From: Pseudomonadota bacterium
GTDB lineage: Bacteria > Pseudomonadota > Gammaproteobacteria > Steroidobacterales > Steroidobacteraceae
Direction of reading: 5' to 3'
Assembly (NCBI GenBank): GCA_023417315.1
Contig: JAEZFW010000007.1
Span: forward strand, 1 to 16,738
DNA length: 16,738 nt
Each line of letters opens with the position of its first letter. Within the stretch, counting starts at the first letter, position 1. The notes under the pieces are model-generated. The model made no database searches, was not told where the DNA came from, and was given only the letters and a program-made list of their open reading frames with translations. A program made the position numbers and the translations under genes. Positions 12,690 through 16,738 of this stretch are shown piece after piece.

Positions 12690-13430
12690 ATGCAGGAAGG
12701 ATTCGTGAAACTCACGAATGCTTTCCCGCGCGCGCTTGCGGACGAAGCTCGCGCCATTCTCTGGCGAGACACGGGTTGCGCTCCGAACGATCCGTCAACG
12801 TGGACTCGGCCGGTCATTCGCCTTGGCGAGTATCACGATCCCCCCTTCGTGCAAGCAGCGAACACGCCGCGCATCCGCGACGCACTCGATCTATTAGTGG
12901 GTCAGGGACGATGGTTGCGACGTGGCAGTCTCGGCACCTTTCCGGTGCGCTTTCCATGTGTAGACGAGCCGGGCGATGCGGGATGGCATGTGGATCCCAG
13001 CTTCGATTACGAGCGGCCGGACTTCATGGAGTGGCGGGTCAACGTCTTCTCGAAGGGACGAGCGTTGCTCATGCTGTTCCTGTTCTCCGATATCGGCGAA
13101 GCTGATGCACCGACTCGAATCCGCTCGGGCTCACATCTGGAGATCGCGCGCAGACTCGCAAGCGCCGGCGAGTCGGGACTCACGCTACGAGAACTTGCGG
13201 AGAACGGTTTCGCTGAGACGGATCATTGCGCAGAGATGCTGGCGACGGGTGACGCGGGCACTGTTTATCTTTGTCATCCCTTCGTCGTACATGCCGCGCA
13301 ACGTCACCGCGGCACGCGTCCGCGCTTCATGGCGCAACCGGCACTGCTTCCGTCAGTACCCTTGCAGCTGCAGCGCGCGGATGGCGCGTACTCGCCTGTT
13401 GAAGCTGCGATCCGAATCGCAATCGCGTAG
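12690..13430 (+). CDS. phytanoyl-CoA dioxygenase (PhyH) family protein
   Basis: A 246-residue predicted Fe(II)/2-oxoglutarate-dependent oxygenase. The 2-His-1-carboxylate facial triad is visible as H100-x-D102 in GWHVDPSFD and the distal H201 in CHPFVVHAAQRHRG, followed by RPRFMAQPAL, whose Arg is suited to bind 2-oxoglutarate. RIRSGSHLEIARRL fits the conserved segment after the core strand (G-S-H). The substrate cannot be predicted; family members hydroxylate lipids, amino acids or secondary metabolites. ATG 12690 is the first start in frame and has only a weak ribosome-binding site. It converges on the aminopeptidase-family gene with 7 bp between stop codons, so the two must share termination signals. 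Confidence 0.82.
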   Translation: MQEGFVKLTNAFPRALADEARAILWRDTGCAPNDPSTWTRPVIRLGEYHDPPFVQAANTPRIRDALDLLVGQGRWLRRGSLGTFPVRFPCVDEPGDAGWHVDPSFDYERPDFMEWRVNVFSKGRALLMLFLFSDIGEADAPTRIRSGSHLEIARRLASAGESGLTLRELAENGFAETDHCAEMLATGDAGTVYLCHPFVVHAAQRHRGTRPRFMAQPALLPSVPLQLQRADGAYSPVEAAIRIAIA

Positions 13431-13437
13431 CTGCGCG

Positions 13438-14514
13438 CTATTCTGATGTCGCCTCGACCGGCGAAGGCGATAGCGCTTCTTCAGAGCGTGCGCGACACAA
13501 CTCCCCTCTTCGCTTCGCGCCATCGGATCCTTCGATGGCCTTCATCTCGACGTAGAACTTCTCGAGATCGCCGCCGACCGAGTCGAGCACGCGGCGCAAG
13601 CCCGGCACGCAGCCATGATACGTCGCGGCCGAGACGAGGTGCGCGTTGTTGAGCGTGCGGGAGAACCACGCGTCGTAGCCGGCATAGCCGCCCCACGCGC
13701 GCTTCAGCTCTTCGTACTCGAGCTTCATCAAGCCGAACTCGTATTGCTTGCGTGCCCGCATCTCGATGATCGGGATGTCGCTCGCGTAGAGTTTCTTGAG
13801 TCGATCGCGTGTGCGCAGGAGCAGCGCGATGAACTCTCGATTGCGCGCGCGCTGCTTCTGCCAACCTTCGAGCTGGCGCGAGGCGCCGCGCGCTTCGAGC
13901 CAGCGATCGAGCCCGACTTCTTCCACGATCGTTGCGAAACCTTCATTGAAGTCTGAGTCACCCGGCACGTACACGACCTGATGGGCGAGCTCGTGGAACA
14001 GCGTCGCCGCGAGCTGCGCATCGCTCCAGCCCAGCATCGTGTTCAGAACGGGATCTTCGAAGTGGCCGAGCGTGGAGTAGGCAGCGACCCCGCCAACGGC
14101 TGCGTCATAGCCGTTGCGGGCGAGCCGGTTCGCGTACGCGGTCGCGCCCTCCTCACTGAAATAGCCGCGATAGACGACGCAGCCCGCGATCGGGAAGCAC
14201 CATTGACGCGGTTGCACGGAGAACTCCGGCGCGGCGAATACATTCCACACGACGTAAGGACGCTCCAGATCCGCGAAGCTTCGATAGCTCTTGTTATCCG
14301 GAAGCCCGAGCTCGCGCGAAGCGAAATCGCGCGCGGCCGCGACATACTCGAGCCGTGTGCGCAGCTCGGGCTTCGTCTGCGGATCTGCGATGACGTTCGC
14401 GATCGGCTCCCGCTTCGAGTTGATCTCCATCTGCCCGCTGAAGGCTTGCACGTAGTAGCAGCCGGAGAGCAGCGTGGTTGCTAAGAAGAGGATGAGAGTG
14501 CGGAAAGCGAGCAC
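13438..14514 (-). CDS. lipoprotein of the predicted aminopeptidase family (COG4324/PF10023)
   Basis: A 358-residue protein with a lipoprotein signal, LLSGC with the lipidated Cys at 19, so it is probably anchored in an envelope membrane. The zinc-peptidase motif is HELAHQ (174-179), followed by FNEGFATIVEEVG (189-201), which likely supplies the third metal ligand and a structural Glu, as in gluzincins. The flanking text (RGYFSEEGATAYANRLARNGYDAAVGGVAAYSTLGHFEDPVLNTML) matches the predicted aminopeptidase family. Peptidase activity is a family prediction. The start is GTG 14514, with no clear Shine-Dalgarno. The C-terminal about 20 residues are Ser/Glu/Pro-rich and look disordered. Confidence 0.85.
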   Translation of the reverse strand: MLAFRTLILFLATTLLSGCYYVQAFSGQMEINSKREPIANVIADPQTKPELRTRLEYVAAARDFASRELGLPDNKSYRSFADLERPYVVWNVFAAPEFSVQPRQWCFPIAGCVVYRGYFSEEGATAYANRLARNGYDAAVGGVAAYSTLGHFEDPVLNTMLGWSDAQLAATLFHELAHQVVYVPGDSDFNEGFATIVEEVGLDRWLEARGASRQLEGWQKQRARNREFIALLLRTRDRLKKLYASDIPIIEMRARKQYEFGLMKLEYEELKRAWGGYAGYDAWFSRTLNNAHLVSAATYHGCVPGLRRVLDSVGGDLEKFYVEMKAIEGSDGAKRRGELCRARSEEALSPSPVEATSE

Positions 14515-15072
14515 GAGTAATGATTGGTGACGTGGCGACGGGTGACCGGCGAGAGTTTCCTGGAGCCGCGGCGATGTGTACAGATGGCGCCCCCGCGAAC
14601 GCCTGTCCGCAATAGTCGCGCAAACCCCTGTGCGTCATTGCGGCGGGCGCACGAACCGAATATTCGTAATCGTAAATGGGCGAGTTTGTGTTGCCTGGAT
14701 CCCAGCCTCCGCCGGGATGACGGCCACTGGAGATCACCCGCTTCTTTCGTCGTCCTCGCGGAGGCGAGGATCCATCCTGATCCTTGCTCTGATAGGCCCT
14801 CGCCTTCGCGAGGGTGACGACGCAGGGAACGAGGGTGGCGACACAGTGAACTGAAGGCGCCCATCGCTTCCTATTCGTCGTCCTCGCGGATGCGAGGATC
14901 TATCCTGATCCTTGCTCTGATAGGCCCTCGCCTTCGCGAGGGTGACGAACATAGTGCAGAGGCTGACGGTGTCCGTGGCTGCCGTTTCTCGCCGTCACTC
15001 GTCACAGCACCCGCGTCACTCGTCACGGATCAGCGCCGTGTTCGGCGCCGATCCTCGCGTTACACTCGCGCC
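14515..15072. repeat. repeat-rich interval upstream of cca (family A pairs)
   Basis: No gene was seen in this 558-bp interval. It contains a single CTGGATCCCAGCCTCCGCCG/GGATGACGG element (14694-14723) of the kind common in proteobacterial genomes. Two complete left-plus-right family A pairs follow (14750-14820 and 14878-14948). A tandem CGTCACTCGTCAC duplication lies near 14993-15027, just before the cca promoter. Confidence 0.75.
15061..15066 (+). promoter_or_regulatory. possible -10 element of cca, suggesting a leaderless mRNA
   Basis: TACACT lies only 6 bp before the cca ATG, so a start from it would fall at or next to the initiation codon. A weak -35 (TGTTCG) sits 16 bp upstream. There is no Shine-Dalgarno before the ATG. 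Confidence 0.3.
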
Positions 15073-16323
15073 ATGCAGATTTACCTGGTCGGCGGCGCGG
15101 TGCGCGATGAATTGCTCGGGCTTCCCATTCGCGAGCGCGATTGGGTCGTCGTAGGCGCGCGGCCGGAAGATCTCACGAGTCAAGGGTACAAGGCGGTCGG
15201 CAAAGACTTCCCCGTCTTTCTGCACCCGGAATCGAGAGAGGAATATGCGCTCGCGCGCACGGAACGGAAAACCGGACCAGGATATCGCGGCTTCGAGACG
15301 CGCTTCTCTCCGGACGTTACGCTCGAGCAGGACCTCGAGCGGCGCGACCTCACGATCAACGCGATCGCGCGCAATCCTGAAAGCGGCGCGCTGATCGATC
15401 CGTTCGGCGGCCAGCGCGATCTGAACGAACGCTGGCTGCGACACGTGTCGCCCGCGTTCGTCGAGGATCCGGTGCGCGTGCTGCGCGTCGCGCGCTTCGC
15501 GGCGCGCTTCGCGCCGCTCGGCTTTCGCGTCGCGCCGGAGACGCTCGCGCTCATGCAAGAGATTGCCGCGCGCGGCGAGCTGGATGCGCTCGTGCCCGAG
15601 CGCGTCTGGCAAGAAACGCAGCGCGCGCTGGAGCTGCCAGCGCCGCGGCGCTTCTTCGAAGTGCTGCGCGAAGCGCAGGCGCTTCGCGTGATCTTCCCGG
15701 AGATCGACGCGTTGTTTGGCGTGCCTCAGCCGGAGCAATGGCATCCCGAGATCGATGCAGGCCTTCACACGATGATGGTGCTCGATCAGGCGTGCCGGTT
15801 GAGCAACGATCCGGTCGTGCGCTTTGCCGCGCTCATGCACGATCTTGGCAAAGCCGTGACTCCAAAGCACGAGCTCCCTAGTCACAAGATGCATGAGCAT
15901 CGTGGTGTAGACATCATCGAGAAGCTGTGCGAACGGCTGCGCGTCCCGAATGCCTATCGGGAGCTCGCCGTGCTCGCGTCGAAGTATCACTTGAATGCGC
16001 ATCGCGTGCTCGAGTTGCGCGCCTCCACGCTGCTCGATCTGCTCGAGAACCTCGATGCGTTTCGAAGACCGGAGCGATTCGAAGGTTGGGTGCTGTCGTG
16101 CGAAGCGGACGCCCGCGGCCGCAAGGGACTCGAAGATCGCGACTATCCGCAATCGGCCTTCCTGCGCAAAGCGCGCGATGTCGCTGCGCGCGTTAAACCC
16201 GACGCCACGTTCGAGGGCCTCGAAGGCGAGCAGATCGCGGCGCGACTGCGGCAGATTCGGGTGGCGGCGCTCAAGGAGTTGAAAGCGAGTGTGAGCGGCT
16301 CGTCGGAGGATGAGCCAACGTAG
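15073..16323 (+). CDS. cca: multifunctional CCA tRNA nucleotidyltransferase
   Basis: A 416-residue enzyme that adds or repairs the 3'-CCA end of tRNAs, close in sequence and length to E. coli Cca (412). The nucleotidyltransferase head shows GGAVRD (7-12), ERDW (21-24), the KDFPVFLHP and EEYALARTERKTGPGYRGF segments, RRDLTINAIA and EDPVRVLRVARFAARFA. The HD phosphohydrolase domain shows HPEIDAGLHTMMVL and ALMHDLGKA with H256-D257, supporting the phosphatase and 2',3'-cyclic phosphodiesterase activities of this subgroup. The first position of the metal-binding D-x-D (D21 in E. coli) is Glu here, a conservative change that I believe occurs in other gammaproteobacterial Cca proteins. ATG 15073 matches the E. 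coli N-terminus exactly. A longer upstream frame would read through repeats and is not used. Confidence 0.97.
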   Translation: MQIYLVGGAVRDELLGLPIRERDWVVVGARPEDLTSQGYKAVGKDFPVFLHPESREEYALARTERKTGPGYRGFETRFSPDVTLEQDLERRDLTINAIARNPESGALIDPFGGQRDLNERWLRHVSPAFVEDPVRVLRVARFAARFAPLGFRVAPETLALMQEIAARGELDALVPERVWQETQRALELPAPRRFFEVLREAQALRVIFPEIDALFGVPQPEQWHPEIDAGLHTMMVLDQACRLSNDPVVRFAALMHDLGKAVTPKHELPSHKMHEHRGVDIIEKLCERLRVPNAYRELAVLASKYHLNAHRVLELRASTLLDLLENLDAFRRPERFEGWVLSCEADARGRKGLEDRDYPQSAFLRKARDVAARVKPDATFEGLEGEQIAARLRQIRVAALKELKASVSGSSEDEPT

Positions 16324-16344
16324 CGATCCCGGGAAGCGCTTCGC

Positions 16345-16380
16345 GCCCCTCACCCTGCCCTCTCCCACAGGGAGAGGGGT
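16345..16380 (+). terminator. hairpin-forming repeat after cca
   Basis: CCCCTCACCCTGCCCTCTCC and the following ACAGGGAGAGGGG form a stem CCCTCTCCC/GGGAGAGGG just after the cca stop, ending in TTTA. It is related to the family C repeats and probably serves as, or overlaps, the cca transcription end. Confidence 0.45.
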
Positions 16381-16436
16381 TTATCGTGTAGGCAACGATG
16401 ATTTAGGCACAAGCGAGCCGCACGTCTGTCTTCGTT

Positions 16437-16481
16437 GCTCTGCTGCTCTGCGCTCTGCTGCTCTGCGCTCTGCTGCTCTGC
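16437..16481. repeat. 15-bp minisatellite, three perfect copies
   Basis: GCTCTGCTGCTCTGC is repeated exactly at 16437-16451, 16452-16466 and 16467-16481, with further GCTCT-like sequence after it. It is a slippage-prone, strongly strand-asymmetric pyrimidine-rich tract in non-coding DNA. Confidence 0.9.
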
Positions 16482-16504
16482 TGCTCTTCAACTTCTTCAG
16501 CTCG

Positions 16505-16738
16505 TCGTCCTCGCGGAGGCGAGGATCTATCTGGATCTTCTGCTTCTGATGGGCCCTCGCCTTCGCGAGGGTGACGAGACAAGGTCGCATGTCGGGTTCA
16601 AACCCGACCTACAGCGTTCGTCGTCCTCGCGGAGGCGAGGATCTATCTGGATCTTCTGCTTCTGATGGGCCCTCGCCTTCGCGAGGGTGACGAGACAAGG
16701 TCGCGTGTCGGGTTCAAACCCGACCTACAACGTTCGTC
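16505..16738. repeat. 116-bp tandem composite repeat running off the right edge
   Basis: Units start at 16505, 16621 and 16737 (period 116 bp). Each has a left-type family A palindrome, a short ATCTATCTGGATCTTCTGC spacer, a right-type palindrome ending GTGACGA, then GACAAGGTCGC(A/G)TGTCGG and a family B palindrome GTCGGGTTCAAACCCGAC. The two complete units are nearly identical and the third begins at the last two bases. The same order, less conserved, appears at 9395-9543. Confidence 0.92.

Noticed and set aside
14890..15072. N-terminal extension of Cca
   Set aside because: The extra 61 residues are translated repeat DNA, and the ATG at 15073 aligns exactly with the E. coli Cca start.
15016..16368. 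450-residue minus-strand frame opposite cca
   Set aside because: An Arg/Glu/Ala-rich shadow frame, excluded by the clear Cca protein on the plus strand.

Overview
The window looks like chromosomal DNA of a high-GC gammaproteobacterium, probably from the Xanthomonadales/Nevskiales/Steroidobacter side of the class. This rests on the split B12-dependent ribonucleotide reductase (NrdJa + NrdJb, as in Pseudomonas), an E. coli-type Cca with an HD domain, and many short palindromic intergenic repeats. The placement is inferred from protein resemblance recalled from memory, not from a search.

Left part (1 to about 4430) is accessory. It opens with the first codons of an IS110-type transposase leaving the window on the minus strand, followed by a repeat-rich leader. 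Next is a minus-strand retron-type reverse transcriptase carrying both retron signature motifs (NAxxH and VTG) and a YADD active site, fused to a DUF3800-like C-terminal domain. Directly upstream is a compact structured region bounded by a 10-bp inverted repeat, a good candidate for the retron msr-msd RNA. Divergent from the retron is a three-gene plus-strand cassette: a TIGR04255-family protein, a DWDGYGA-motif protein and an SVMR/GHADIH-motif protein. I cannot assign a biochemical function to any of the three. A minus-strand intrinsic terminator with a possible competing antiterminator lies just beyond.

Middle part (4828 to 9200) is on the minus strand. nrdJa and nrdJb together encode an adenosylcobalamin-dependent ribonucleotide reductase, and nrdJb is followed after 31 bp by an ImmA/IrrE-type metallopeptidase. 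A sigma70-like promoter and a near-consensus NrdR box lie upstream of nrdJa, with a second, distant NrdR-like box.

Right part (9600 to 16738) holds housekeeping and stress genes: an Hsp20 chaperone behind a sigma32-like promoter, a periplasmic DegP/DegQ-type protease, a PhyH-family dioxygenase convergent with a lipoprotein of the predicted aminopeptidase family, and cca. The gaps are filled with several families of palindromic or tandem repeats. One gap contains a 293-bp MITE-like element with imperfect terminal inverted repeats and a 10-bp target duplication, inserted into a repeat palindrome. A 116-bp composite repeat runs in tandem off the right edge.

The most interesting parts are the RT-DUF3800 retron with its unusually small candidate ncRNA, the uncharacterised three-gene cassette facing it, and the MITE-like insertion.
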